Made by a program: the position numbers and the translations under genes. Below are positions 23,201-38,200 of a stretch of 64,000 bases of DNA, piece by piece (the first letter of the stretch is position 1; each line of letters starts with the position of its first letter). Location: contig NZ_FOGP01000008.1 of the NCBI RefSeq assembly GCF_900111255.1, positions 1 to 64,000 of the forward strand, written 5' to 3'. The notes beneath the pieces are model-generated. The model saw only the letters and a list, made by a program, of their open reading frames with translations. It had not been told where the DNA came from and searched no databases. The DNA is from Parafannyhessea umbonata. Lineage in GTDB: Bacteria > Actinomycetota > Coriobacteriia > Coriobacteriales > Atopobiaceae.

Positions 23201-26200
23201 AACTGGGAGTCCAAGATCTCCTGGTCCTGGGATACGTCGGCCGTAGCGACGGACAACATCTTCAAGTCGACTCCCAACGTCTGGTGGAGCTTTGACAGCT
23301 CTACGGGAACCCTGACCATCGGCTCCTACCAAAGCGACCTCGACCTCGTGGTCACCGAGTATGGTCCTAGGAACTGGGATGGCCATGGCGACAGCGCCAG
23401 CAAGGGCTACCTCGAGAACAACCTTCCCTTCTACGGCTACGCTGAGTCTGTCACCAGGGTCATTACGCGCAAGAGTGATGACGGCAAGGGCGGCCGCGTC
23501 GCTCCGAGGGACCTTTCCGGATGGTTCGCCGGGTCGAACGACCATTGGTGGAGCGGTTACAATCCGCGTCCTTCTGGCACCAATCCCTACGGCTTCTACA
23601 ACCTGCAGTACTTTGACGGCACTGGATTCGACACGACCAACACCTTGGGATTCAGGCACATGTTCCGTATGTACAACGACAGCGGCCTTTCGACGATGGT
23701 TCAGCTGCGCGTTGTCGGTATGGACGACTGGAACACCGGCAACGTGACCGACGCGTCGAACATGTTCCTCGATCGTTACCTGATTGGCGACCTCGACATC
23801 TCGTCCTGGACCATGACGGCTCCGTATGACTACTCGCTTGGTCTCAACGTTGCCAACCTTGATTCGATTACTGTCTCCGACAACTCTGCCCTCGTCGGCT
23901 GCCGCCTGACGCACGCGGGCGTTGGCATGTGGTATGCATCGAGTGGCGCCTATCAGGGTGACTACTTTGACAGTAATCAGCTGATGAGCATCTATCCCAA
24001 GCGTGGCAACGACATCTCGAAGACCACGTACGTTTGGAAGTACGGTACGCTCGTTACCTTCAGTGCGAACGGCGGCGAGGGTCAGGACTTCAACGTCTTC
24101 TTCGAGCAGGGACTTACCAAGCTCGTGCCTAACCCCAAGACCACCCACTTTGTCCGAGAGGGCTACGTCATCTACTGGTGGAATACCACCCAGGGCGCAA
24201 CTTCCGTCGACACGCCGGCCGTCGAGTACAATACCGGCTCGGTGTACGTTGGCGGCGTCAAGCAGTACGAGACGCTCTACGCGATTTGGGTCCGGGACGT
24301 CAACGCGACCATCCAGTTTACCGCTGGCTCTCCCGAGGCCTCCGGGCACGTTGCCGCAATCACCTCACATGCCGGCGACGACATCACGCTTCCCGGCAAC
24401 GGTTATACGCGTCCGGGCTACGACTTCATCGGTTGGTCCTATGGTGGAAAGACCTATGCGGTCGGAAGCAAGCTCCGCCTTCACGACGTCCCTGCGGGTA
24501 AGTACGGCGATACCGTTGACGCTAACGGCCTGCCTGTCATGACGGTTACCGCTGTCTGGAGGGTGAAGACCGGCTATGTCGTGAACTATGACCTTGAGGG
24601 CGGCGTCGCCAAGGGCGGTGGCAGCTCCCTTGTCTCCAAGGAGGGGCTAAGCTGGGAGTCTCCGGGCTCGACGTTCCTTCCCAAGTCGAGTCCTGAAACG
24701 TTCTATCTGCCGGGCTATGATTTCCTCGGCTGGACCGCTGTTCAGGGTGACCTGTCCACGCTCGTGACGTCCTCAACTACGTATGGTGAGGCCATGTGGA
24801 TGGCCAATGGCGGTGTCATGCCCACCGATCCCGCTCTTACTCCCTCGAGTGCCTCGCTTCGCTGCGCGTCTCTTTCGGTTGCCTCTGGCGGGACTTCTCC
24901 GTCCGGCAGCTTGGGCACCGCTCTCACGCTCTATGCGGCGTGGACGCCGTATTCGCTTACGGTCGGCTATGCCGTCTCCGACAGCAACGGTGGCACCCTT
25001 AGCAAGTACAGCGAGTTCCTCGCTGACTGCACGACAGACCATGCCACTGGCACTACCGCCACCGCCAGCGCGGGATGGCACTTCTCGCATTGGACTGTCA
25101 ATACTAATGACAGCTGGACGTCTACTGGCGCTGTTTCTGGCAGCGAGATCTCGACGCTCTCCACCAGCGATATCGAAGGTCCAAACATCGGGGGCATCAA
25201 TCCCAACGTTTACATTCTCTATACGCCCCCCTCTGGCCCCGCGTTCTACTATTACGTGAAGCCCGTTACATTTACGGCGGTCTTCGTGCGCAATGACTAT
25301 AACCTGCACTTTTATGATGGTTTGCCGTTGGGAGAGACGCTTGAGCCCTCCAGCGACGCCGTTCCCACTGCGCCGACGAAGGTGACGTACGGCACATATG
25401 TTCAGCTCCCTGCTTACAATCTCGTCCGAAAGGGCTATACCTTCACGGGATGGAGGGCCGATGCGAACATGGTCCTCAGTGGTGTGACCTATGACGTCGC
25501 TAACGGGGCCGTCCTCAATGTGAGCGACCTTGTTACGCTAACCGCCTGGGCCAGGACGCACAACGCCGACATTAACCTTTACGCCCAGTGGAGCGAGAAC
25601 GAGGCAGAGTTTACCTATAAGGCCGATACGGGCGGAACCGTATCCTCTAACTCCGGGGTTTTGGGCGGCTTCACTCAGTGGACTGAACCGAAGTTTGGCG
25701 TCGTCAGTGGGACCCCCTTCGGTTCCATCGCGGTTCCCGATGACGGCTACGAGTTCTTCCGTTGGGTTTTTGATGCTACCGGCGATCAGATTCCCGATTC
25801 TCCCTCAATTTATCCCGCGGATACCGTTTACCCTGGTGCTTACACTACCGTTTACTCGACTGGTGGAAAGACGGTTGGACAGCTTTTCTTCCCAAACAAG
25901 ACCACGCTTGGTATCTGGCCCAGCTCGATGACGTTCCGCGCGGAGTTCAGACCCATCAGCTACACGGTGGAATTTGATCCCAATGGCGGCTCGGGCTCCA
26001 TCGGCTTCGTTTCGACCCCTGGGGCGAACGGAAAGCAGAACTTCACGTACGACGAGGTTATGCAGCTCGTTCCTAATTCGATTACGGGGAGTGGCAAGAC
26101 TGGAATCTACCGCGACGGCTACAAGTTCACGGGATGGAACACCGATCCGGCCGGAACGGGAACCCATTACGATGACATGCAGTCGGTAAGGAATCTCACT

Positions 26201-29200
26201 ACGGTTCCTAATGGCAATGTTGTCCTGTATGCGCAGTGGACTGCGGAGGAGTACACGATCGTGTTCTCTGGCGCCTCGGTCGACGCTACCGGCACCATGC
26301 CGGATCAGACGTTCACTTTCGACGTTACGCAAGCTCTTACGTTGAACCAGTTCAGGCGCAATGGCTACGATTTCGGATACTGGACACGCACGCCCAATGG
26401 CAGCCTTGCCTACAACGATGGCGATACCCTGGGAGACGTTACGGGCGGCGCCTTGCACCCGTCCCCCGTCTTCTCGGGCAAGATTACCCTGTATGCGTAT
26501 TGGATTCCTAGGAGCTATACGGTTACCTTTGACGCCGGCGATGACACTTACTCCGGCGCTCAGGCCTCCGGTCTTCTGAAACTTCCGAGTGGCTTGACCG
26601 CAACAACGTATACGCTCCCGGGCACTGTCACTTATGGCTCTAATCTCGCTTCGTCCAGCTCGTCAATTCCCGGCGTCGTGCCGACGCCGGGTGCGGGCTT
26701 GGCGGCAGCCTACTTCAAAGGCTGGGAGGTTTGGACAACTAAGGATGATGGCTCCCGTGTCAAAGAGGAGGGCGTTACCTTCTCTGCGACGGATGTGACC
26801 ATTAAGGGCGACACGCAGTTCGTTGCGACCTGGGGCTATGGTCAGCTCTCCATCACGTATCGCCCTGGCGCCCATGGTACGTTTGCTTCGGTTCAGGGCA
26901 GCACCATCTGGTCTGGCTCGGCGGCGTTCATGGCGTACAACCAGCAAATCTACGTTTCCGGTCGTGCGAGGAACTACCACTATCAGGGCAGCGTCGACAC
27001 AGCCCTTACCAACGTAAAGAACCTCGACAAGCCTTCTGGCGAGGTCGGCTGGACCTTTGCTGGCTGGAAGTGGTTCGACCTTGCCGGCAACGAGTGGACT
27101 TCGGTGGTGGGCGCTCCTAACTATATGGACTACCTGACTGTCGTTGCCGACCACACGCTCATCTTCGAGGCCGTCTGGACTCCCAGCTACCAGGTACTTA
27201 CTTACGACAAGAACGGTGGAAAATTTGCATCCGGCTTTACCGCTGCCGTTGTTGCTCGCACGGGCGAGTCCGTAACTCTGCCCAGCGCCTCCTCCGTCTC
27301 GCGTCAGGGCTCTGACCTTGACGGCTGGTCGCTCACCCCGGACGGCCCGCTTGCTTATACCCCCGGCCAGGTTATCAAGATGTTCGGTGCGGACACGACG
27401 CTTTATGCGCACTGGTCCAACCGTCACTACGTGCTTCACTTCGACAGCCTTGGTGGTGACCCGCGTCCTGACAAGAACGTCGAGTGGGATCAGACCAACC
27501 TCATCACTGATGTGCCCGACCCCTCGAAGCCTGGTTACGTGTTCCAAGGCTGGTATCGCAACCTTGACGGCGGCACTTCCGTCGCGAAGTACGACAACGG
27601 CATTCCGTTCGAAGCCCTTGCAATGTCTGACGCCGAGGGAACCTCTGCTACCCTCTATGCCAAGTGGGTCGAGGATGTCGCACAGATCAACTACGTTACC
27701 GGCATCTACTCCGGTGGCGTCCTCGTTCAGGGTGGTCACGGCACCACCAATCCCACCTACGAGTACGTTGATGCCGTCACTGGCATTCCCCAGGGGTCTA
27801 CGGTTACCCCCGCGGCTGGCTATCGCTTCCTGTACTGGGTTGACGAGAATGGCAACCACGTCGGCGCCGACTATACCCTCAAGCCCGTTAAGGGGCGCTA
27901 TGACGCTTCGATAGGCGCCTACAACATCTGGGGCAAGTACGTCACCACGATCACTCCTGATGGCAAGACAATTACCAGGTTCGAGTCCGTCACCTTTACT
28001 GCGGTTCTTGCCCCCGTCAACTACGTCATTCACTTCGATGCCCAGGGTGGTTCGGGCTCGATGGCTGATCAGGCGTTCGTTTACGACCAGGGTGATACTG
28101 CTCTCAACAAGAATCTCTTCTCCAAGACCGGATACCGCTTCGCCGGGTGGAATACCGCTGCGGATGGAATCGGAACGGCGGTCGAGCCGAATGTCCGCTA
28201 TGCCGACATGGCTCTCGTCAACAATCTCGCGGTCACTGAGGGCAAGACCATTACGCTCTATGCTGTGTGGGAGGCCGCGCCGTTCTTCATCAAGTACCAC
28301 GGCAATGGCGGCACTCCCACCCAGGCGATGTATGACACCAGCAATGGTGGTTACGATATGCCGCCCGACACCTACGTGCGCCAGTACGATACGAACGAGG
28401 CCTTCAGGTTGATGGGGGCCAAGGTGTTCACGCGCGTTGGCTATAAGATGGACGGCTGGTCCCTTACTGAGGGCGGTCCGGTCGAATACCAGACCAACCA
28501 GCTCCTCAAGATGCCTCCGAACGACCTCGATCTGTACGCGCACTGGGTGCCCACGACGTACACCATCGTCTTCTATCCCGACTTCCCCAGCTGGGGCAAC
28601 CATCGTGGCGCCTCGTGGGGATCCACGGCTAGCATGACCATGCGCTACGATCAGGCCCGAGCGCTCACGGCAAACGGCTACCACATGATTGGCGGTACGT
28701 TCGACCACTGGTACTGCTCGTATAACGGCCAGACCTACGACGACATGGAGGTCGTGTCCAACCTCAACAATGGGCAGGACGGCGCCATCATCTACATGTT
28801 CGCGCGTTGGGAGCACACGCTCTATACGATTGACTTCATCTCGACCGAGCCCGAAAAGGGCACGGTTGACACGCCGACCATGAGGCGCATCTACGGATCG
28901 ACGGTTTCCAACAACGACGCCAAGAACGTTGTCCCCAAGGACGGCTGGATGATCTGGCAGTGGGAGGCGACGATTACCTACGACAATGGCACCCAGAGTC
29001 ATGCCGTCTACGGATCGGGTACCCTTGGCAACCGTGACTACTTCCTCAACATCCTCTGGCTGCCCGGAAACGTCGTCTTCAAGGCGCGTTGGATGGCTAC
29101 GAGTCATGTCGTCAGCTTTGCTAACACGGATGACAAGAAGGGCTTGGTGACTGGCAACGATACGGTCGTTCTCACGGGCGACAGGGTTCCGTCCTCGAAG

Positions 29201-32200
29201 TACGGTTACAACACGGTTGACCCCGACCCCAGCGTTGACCCGCACCACTACGTGTTTGACCACTGGAAGTACGTCACGACCTACGACTGGACTAACTGGG
29301 ATGGTACTGCTGCCACGTCTGAGGGCATAACCGACAACCCGTCGTCCATCGACATCTACGGCAACACCGTGTTCACCGCCGTGTGGCGTCGTATGGACTT
29401 TGACGTCACCTTCGAGACGAGTGACGCGTCCAAGGGTATTGTCACCGCGTCGCCGTCGCCTCAGACCGTTATCTATGGTCGCTGTGTCGACTTCGATTCC
29501 TCCTTCGTTCAGGCCATTCCTGCCAGCAACCGCCTCGAGCTCCTTGGGTGGAACTACGTTATGACCATGGAGGATCCCGTTACGGGGGCCATAACCACCA
29601 AGACGGGCTATGTTGACTACAAGCGGGCGGGAGAGCTTCAGATCTTTGGCGATACCGTCATGACTGCCGTTTGGGGTCGTACGCCGCGCATCGTTCACTT
29701 CGAGACAGAAAACGACAAGCGCGGCACCATCACCGCTGGTGACCAGCAGGTCAAGAACGGCCAGTATGCCAGGACCGATTCCTCGGCAATCAACTACACT
29801 GCCGTTAATGGTTGGGAGCCCTACGCCTTCAACTACACCATGGTTGACGATAGCGGCAAGACAACGAGGGGCAGGGTTGCCATGCCCGGCGTGACTGCCG
29901 CCGAAATCGCGGCCAACCGCTGGTACGAGCGACAGGGTATCACGGTCTCCATCGACAATCTCGAGATTTGGGGCGACACCACCTTCACCCTGCTGTGGAG
30001 GCCGACCTCCTATAGCGTCATCTACACAACGACCGACACGGTTCACGGCGAGGCTTCGGGCAACGAGGTTCTGAGCTTCCAGGAGCAGCCGACCATGTCC
30101 AACGTTCGCGTCCGTGCTGCAGCTGGCTATGAGCTTGCTGCGTGGAATTACAAGATGACTATGGCTGACGGCACCGTCTTCAATGGGGTCGTGCGTGACC
30201 CGAAGACCGTCGTGGTCGAGGGTGACGTCGTCTTTGACGCCGTTTGGGCGCTCCAATACACCGTCATGTACTTCCCGGGTGAGCATGGTCTGTTCATGGC
30301 GGGGGAGAGGGACGTCACCTTCTTTGAGGATGTCGACGAGGGAGATACGTTCCCGCTCTACGCCGGTGACATTGATGATGCCACCACTAATCCGAACAAT
30401 ATCGGCAACCCCAAGGGCAGCCTCGGCTGGACCTTCATCGGCTGGATCGACCAGTACGGCCACATGTGGTCGACCGAGTCCCTTCCCTGGTACATGGGCC
30501 AGGGTCCGCGCGAGGGCGCAAGGGACTGGACCCTCACTGCCGTTTGGGCCGCTACGACCAATACCGAGAGGTTCTTCTATCTCTCCACGAACGGTGGCTG
30601 GTGGACCGGCACCGACTATAGCGGCATGAACAAGGATGGTGCGGGCAACCTCGTCGTCAAGCCCTATGCGGTCGGCGAGCAGGCCCCCGTTGACGGGCTG
30701 CCCTCCGCGGATGCCGTGCGACGCTATGGCTATACATTCCAGGGGTGGGCCACCGATCCGGTCAACCCGCTCGCCATCGTCTACAATCCGGGCGACACCA
30801 TTACCATGGCGGGTGAGACTATCACGCTGTACGCCATGTGGCTGCCCGTTCCCTACATCGTCTCGTACGACACCACGCACCAGGGCGATCCCATCGCCGC
30901 CGACATTGTCGACAAGGCGGGCGTCGTCTGGGAAGACACCAACCTTCTTCCCTCGCCTGACCCCTCGACCGATGGCTACATCTACGGTGGCTGGTTCTAT
31001 GACGTCGACAACGACGGGAAGTACAATCCCGATGTCGACTTCCTCGTAACCGACTCCATGTCCTTCGGCGACATCGTTGAGACATATGCCGCCAAGGCGG
31101 GCCGTGCGGTTGACGACTCCATCAGCGGCATAACCCTCCATGTCTGGTGGAAGCCCGTTACGGTTCGTATTACCTACGTCGCCGTCGGAAACGGCGGGCT
31201 GACTGTCTACTATGAGGACGTCAACGTCACAAAGAGCGTCGCCGTCGGCTCCACGGCGCAGCCTAGGACGGGCTACCACCTGCTCAAGTGGACCGATAAG
31301 AACGGCCGTACGGTCGGGGCCGCGGACCTCTACCAGCCCTCCAAGTCCCTGGTCGAGGCATGGGCTACTGACCTCGTCTTCTACGCCTACTTCGAGCCTG
31401 ACGCCTACCGCGTCCGCTTCGATGCTAATGGTGGCATCGGAACCATTCCCGAGCAGGCCTTCGTCTATGACGTCTGGCAGAACCTCACCAAGAACACCTC
31501 GATGTACTATCCTGGTTATCGCTTCGCTGGTTGGAACACCGCGCCCGATGGGTCCGGCACGCACTATGACAACTACCAGCGTGTCCGCAACCTCATCGCG
31601 GGACACAACGCGGTCGTCACCCTCTACGCTCAGTGGGCCGTAGACCTGTATGACGTCATCTATGACGGTAACGGAGCAACCAAGGGCTCCATCCCGCGTT
31701 CCACCTATGGCGTGGGTCAGACCATCAGCCTTCCTCGTGAGGGCTACGAGCGCACGGGTTACGACCTCGACGGCTGGGCCGACGCCTCTCACAAGGACCT
31801 CGACACTCCGCAGTACGCGCTTGGCGGGACGGCCGTCATGCCCGCGCGTGACCTCACGCTCTACGCGCACTGGAAGGCTCACAAGTACACGATCATCTTC
31901 GAGAAGAACGCGATGGACGCCACCTACTTCGTTGGCGGATCCATGCTTCCCATCGAGACTAGCTACGACACCCCCACTGTCCTTCCGGACAACCAGTACA
32001 CCCTCCAGCACAGGCACTTCCTCGGCTGGGGCCTCTCGCCGGCCGACAAGGCGGCGACCTTCCTGGATGGCGACGTCGTCAATAACCTCGCCTCCGGAGA
32101 CGGTGACGTCGTGAAGCTCTATGCGCTCTGGGTTCCCGAGGACATCCAGGTAATCTTCACCTCGAAGACGTCGGATTCCGACAAGGGCTCCGTAACCATG

Positions 32201-35200
32201 CCCTATGGTCCTGAGATTGTCTCCTGGGGCCACAATCCTACCGGTGACACCGCGACAATCGTCGAGAAGGACGGCTACTACCTCTCCGGCTGGGACTACA
32301 CCATGACAAAGGACGGGACTACGGTCACCGGTACCCTCACCACTGACCTCTCTGAGTTCCTCGTCTACGGACCCACGACGCTTGTGGCCCGTTGGAGCGC
32401 TGCACGTACCGTCGAGTACCTGCCTGGCGAGCACGGCAATTGGACCGCCGATCAGCCGAGCGATCAGGGCGTTACCATTTACCCGCACGCCAATCCCACG
32501 GGTTCCGTGAGCGATTACGCGTTTGGCGGACCCCTTGACGCCTGGGGCCGTCCGAAGTCGACCGACGTCAACCAGTGGGTGTTCATTGGCTGGAAGGAGG
32601 GCGGAGTCTACTACCAGCCTTCCGAGGTGATTGGACTGACGGTTGGCGAGGGCCACACGTTCATCGCACAGTGGGGCGAGATTCACTACTACGTCCACTT
32701 TGACGGTAACGTTCCGCGCGTCGATGGTTCAATTCCGACCATTACCGAGACGCTCCGCTATCCCGACTCCATGCCTGACCAGCCCATGAGCTTCGACGGT
32801 CGCTCTCAGCTCAAGAAAAACACCTATGCGGTCACCGGCTTCGTGTTCAAGGGCTGGTCGACGGTGCGCCAGCTTTGGAGCGACGCCAATGGCGACGGAT
32901 ACGTCGATACCCACACCTCGACTCCCGTCGAGTGGGCTGACGCCGCCATATTCGATCGTGCTCAGGACCCGGATCCGTCCAAGTGGAACGTCACGCTCTA
33001 TGCGGTCTGGGAGCTTGCCTCCTACACGGTGAACTTCGTGAGCGAGGACGACAGCCTTGGCACTGTGAGCGGGCCCTCATCGCTTATTACGCAGGGCGTC
33101 ACCTATCGTGAGGGTCCCGTCATCACTGATGGGTCCGGCTCCATTGGTGTCGTTCCCAACAAGGCTCGCTTCCTTGGCTGGGATTGGGTCATGGTTAACG
33201 ACGAGGGCAGGACGTTCAAGAGCGATAAGCCCGTCTCGACCTCCGACCTCATCAACGTCTCAATTCTCGGCAAGACGACGTTTACGGCTCGCTGGATGCC
33301 GCTGTACGACGTCGTGTTCATGAACGGCGCCCATGGCGACTTCATTGAGGCCAGCGAGGGGACTACCAAGTTCTCGAACCTTGACGCCGGAAGCGCCTTC
33401 CCCGTGTACGCGGGCGCATTCGGAACGAGCCCCCTTGTGCTCACTCGCTATCCTGCCTCTACGGGCGACGCCTACATGTTCGCCGGGTGGCTTCGTACCG
33501 AGGATGGCATCGTCTATGGTGGGCCTGATGGAGCGGGCAACCCCAAGCTTCCCAACGCCCTTGACGGCAACTACACGCTTGTGGCTCAGTGGGCTCCTCT
33601 CAAGACGCTCCTGCACTTCAACCCGAACGGTGGCTCTCCCGCCTCGCCCAACATCCTCGACGACGTCGAGGGGTACACCTTCACCCAGGTCTCGACACCT
33701 GGACCTCTCTCCGTCTCGCGTCCTGGACGCGTGCTCGACGGCTGGTCGCTTTCCGCTAACGGAGACGCCGTGGTCGGCGCGGGTGAGCTCTACTATCTCC
33801 CCGGTGTCGAGACCACGCTTTACGCGCACTGGAAGGAGGAGGTCATCACCATCTCGTATGTCTCCTCCAACCCCGGCGCCTACAACTACGTCACGGTCGA
33901 CGCTGAGACCATCGGCGCCGTTACGGGCAAGCATGTCAACGACGACAGCCTTATCACCGGTTCCCAGGCCATTGCGACGTATGGGTATCACTTCGTGCAT
34001 TGGGTTGACGAGAACGGCGATATCGTTGGCACTTCTCCGCTGTTCGTTCCGACCGTCGGGCCTGACGGCGTGTACGTTCCCATGGAGTACACGGCGGTGT
34101 TTGCCGAGAACGACGACGTTACGCTCACGTATCAGCCGGACAACTCCTCTTGGGGTTGGGTCTCGCGCTCGAGCGAGAAGGTCGCCCCCGCAACCGGCAT
34201 CTCGACGGGCTCGATCGCCTACGCTCGACCCGGCTACAAGTTCCTCTACTGGGAGGACGAGAACGGCGAGAAGTTCTACGATGCCTACTTCATTCCCAAG
34301 AAGTCCGGCATGGATGACGCCGCCGGAGCGGTTCTGTTCGGAGACGGTCGCAGGTACATCTACGTCAGCGCTAACTACATCGCCCACTTCGGCCTCGCGG
34401 ATGACGTGAAGTACACCGTCAAGCACTTCCTCGAGAATACGACCGGTGGCTTCGAGGAGTACGAGGCGATTCGCGAGACCCACCAGGGAACCAACGGAGA
34501 CACCGTCACGGCTACTCCCAGGACGGACATCCAGGGCTTCACCTACAACGAGGCGTACTCCACGATGTCTGGAACCATCGCCCCCGACGGCAGCCTAGTG
34601 CTTTCCGTCTTCTACAAGCGCAACGTCTGGAAGATTACCTACAGGTACACCAACGATATTCCTGGTGCGCCCATGGCCGACCCCTACCAGTCCATGGGTG
34701 GACAGGACGGGGCCTATGGACTCACATATAACGTTCAGCCCAAGCCGACCATGAGGGGCTACAAGTTCGTTGGCTGGACCACAAGAAGCGTCTCCCTCAC
34801 TGACGACGGTGCGGGCGGTTACACGTTCATAATGCCCAACGCAGACGTCGCCTTCACGGGAACGTGGGAGAAGGCCGACTTCGACGTGCTCTTTACGGAG
34901 TCCCCGTATGCTGAGGATAACCTCAGCAGTACCGCTCCTGCTGGTACGGTCACGGGCACCGGTGTCAGCTACTCTGGCAAGTATGGTGACCCCATTGTCA
35001 TGAACGACGTCGTCACGACTCCGTCAAGCGGCATGGTCGAGCTCAAGGGTTGGCGCTACGAGGTCACGGATGCCTCCGGGACGGTCATCAGGAAGGGCTT
35101 TACCCTTCCTCAAGGCCCCAAGTCCATGACTCTAACCGGCAACACTACCTTCTATGCTCGTTGGGGTTTGACTGACGTAGATGAAGTCGTTTGGGGTTCG

Positions 35201-38200
35201 GGCTTGCATGGCGATCCGGCCGTCTGGGACCCGCTCAATGAGGTGGCTTTTGGGCCCGTGGGTCCGTATAGCTACTACAATGTCATTAGATCAAACGCCG
35301 CGAGTCCTACCGCCCTTGCCATGATCTCCTCTGGCGCCTTCTTCCGTGGTGGTACTCCCGATGGCTCTAACCCCTCAACGGCTGCCTATGCAACCCTTCC
35401 TGCTTCCGGGGCCTCGTTTGGCGCTAATGACATGTGGGTTGCGGGCAACCCCATGCCGGGCAATTTGTATTTCCATGGAGCATCGACAAACATTCCTACC
35501 GGGATTGAGCCTGGTTGGCGCTTTGCCGGCTGGACCTGGACGGAATACATCAACGATGGTTTCGGTGGGCAGATTGCCGTCGATCGCACGGCGACTTACA
35601 GCGCTGCCGGCGTATGGGGTGGCGATCCTCTGCCCACACTCCTGCAAGATCGCTCCTGGTACTTCGAGGCTATCTACGAGGCACAAACGCTCACGCTACT
35701 CTTTGATAAGAGCGGGGGATCTTGGTCAACTAACCCCGTGACGGTTAGTCCCGCTGACGGCATCAGCCCGTACTTTACCGATGCCGGGCTCACCGTGACG
35801 ACCGGTGACAACGTCACCGTTCCCAAGCTCGGTGATATTGCCAAAACTGGATACATCCTACTTGGGTGGTCTGACAACCCCGCCGACGTCATCACCAGGA
35901 CGCCGCAGTTCGCTCCTGGCGGAACATATGTCGTCCCCGGTAGCGCTTCGGGTACCATTACGCTCTACGCGATTTGGGGTGACGAGGGTAACGCTACCAT
36001 CTCGTATGTCACGTACTGCAAGAGCACTGCGGGCGACACTTCGGGTGGACAGATTATCAGGGACCTTACCAAGACATCTGGCGTTCCCGCGCCTTGGCCT
36101 GCTGAGACGGTTGCCACCATGTCCGGTAATCCCGAGGGAGCCCTTGTCATCCCCAATGACGGCAGGCCTCTCAAGAGCGGCGGCGGCTACGAGTCGGCCA
36201 ACTACGGCTATCACTTCGTGGGATGGTACGAGGGTCCGACGCGTTCGACGCTCATTACTACAAACGCCCAGATAACTGCGGCTGACATGCGCGCGAAGGG
36301 CTATGGCTCTCCATGGACCAACCTTACCTTCTATGCCGTGTTCGAGCCTGACGCCCCCAACCTTGTTATCAAATACGAGGTCATGAATACTACTGGCGGC
36401 ACCGTTGCCCTCAACCGCACTGGCGCCTCGAAGGCTAATGCGGTTGATGAGATGATTGCCCCCGTCACGCATAAGCACTCGGATGGCTCCAACATCTACG
36501 GTGCCGTTGCCACACCTCTTGCTGGCTACAAGTTCAAGGGTTGGAAGTATCGTGATGCAACCGGCGCCTACGTCGACTACACCTTCTCCTCGGGGACGAT
36601 TGCGGACTCCGGCTACTCGACCTTCATGCCTGAACCCAACGCAAGGGGCATCTACGACATCTACGATGCCACTGGCGGTCATATCTTCTATGGCGATGAC
36701 TACAAGCTGTACGCCGTATTTGAGGCTGACCCCAACACGCCCTACTTTATCGAGATCTACGTTGTCGATAAGGTCGACAAGGTTGGCGGAGGGTACAACT
36801 TCGTCGTGAATGGCACTGGTCCGAGGGAGGTTCGAATTCTCACTGGGCCTACTGGCTCGACGGGTAACGTCCCCAGCGCCCTTACATCTGGGTCTGACGC
36901 ATCTTTCACGGGCTACCACTTGGATACCGCCGATACCGACTGGGTTTCTGGAACGACGTATCCCGGCCTGTACAAGTACGTCACCTACTCTTACACCGGC
37001 AACCCTGCCGCGGGTACGGCTACTGCCGTCGTCAACAACACCGGTGCGACGATTTCGCCGCTCTCTTCCGTCACCAGCGGCACGATCGTGGGAGACCCGA
37101 CTCAGTATCTGATCCTTCGCGTGTTCCTGGTACAGGACAAGACCTATAGCATCAAGTACTACGCGAATGACGGCACGTCCACGGGTAATGTCACGCCCAT
37201 CCTAACCCAGTCCATTATCCTTAACACCTCCGTAACCATCGGCGTTCCCGTGTCTCCCACCCGCGCTGGATACAGTTTCCAGGGATGGAACACCAAGGAT
37301 GACGGCTCGGGCACGGCCTATGCCGACGGTGCCTCTTGGACGACCACCGGCGATCTGACGCTGTATGCGGTCTGGAAGGCCGAGGACACCTCGTACAAGG
37401 TCACCTACCACTTCATCGATGGTGACGGCAATGACGTCAAGACCGACGTCTGGATCTACGGACGAACGGGCTATGTTGCAGGCGGTGCCCTTGACGGCAG
37501 TGCTAAGACGGCCAGCCATCCCTCGATTGCCCAGCTTACCGGCTCGAGCTCGACCGGATACACCTTCGTCGACGGAAGCACTGGAAACTATAAGGGCTAT
37601 TCATTCTCGGCCAGCGGAAACTATCCCAAGACTGGTACGCCTTATACGAGCGCCACGACCGTGGGCGGCGTTGGCCTTGCGGCCGACGGAAGCTCCTCGT
37701 TTGACGTGTACTACATTGCCGATGAGTTCAAGCTTACGGTTGTCCCCGCCAATGTTGATCCTCCGTTTGTCGAGAAGACCGGCCACTGGGCTCCTGGCTA
37801 TACCACGTTTGGCGATGATTCCGCGGTCAGCGAGTATCCGTTCCCGCACACTCCTACGACACCCGGTCCTCGCACGGGCGAGTCGATTGTGCTTCCGACC
37901 TCGGCTCAGGTTATCCGTAAGGGATATGACCTTGACGGTTGGAGCGAGACGAAGGGGTCGACTACCGTTGACACCATAGATGGCGTCCTCCTCAACGCTG
38001 GTGCCACCCTGAAGATGCCTGCACGTAACCTGAACCTCTATCCCGTCTGGAAGCCTGGTGACACCACGCTTACCATCAACGCGCATCCCAATGACGAGAA
38101 TGGTGTGGCCATCACTGACGGTAATATCCTTTCGCCTTACATTACGGCGCATCTTACGTCAACGCCCGCCGACACGTATCGCGCGACGATTGAGTACAAG

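Larger units (their letters stand above)
6310..24045 (+). repeat. Array of 23 'cap + DUF285 leucine-rich repeat' modules in the giant protein
   Basis: The cap motif SNPNVWW (or a close variant) marks each module. It falls near 6331, 7120, 7840, 8548, 9352, 10135, 10945, 11776, 12550, 13132, 13858, 14449, 15433, 16342, 17344, 17965, 18748, 19537, 20323, 21112, 21859, 22672 and 23272. Module length runs from about 580 to 1000 bp. Each contains a cap, a conserved WF, two to four DUF285 repeats, a strand pair (I-LG---VL-GTGF-H-G-GVW) and a linker (LYP--GN--G--TW-W). The cap resembles the GTLTI-G-G...PWY head found once at the start of many BspA-like proteins; here it recurs before every short leucine-rich block. 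Confidence 0.9.
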
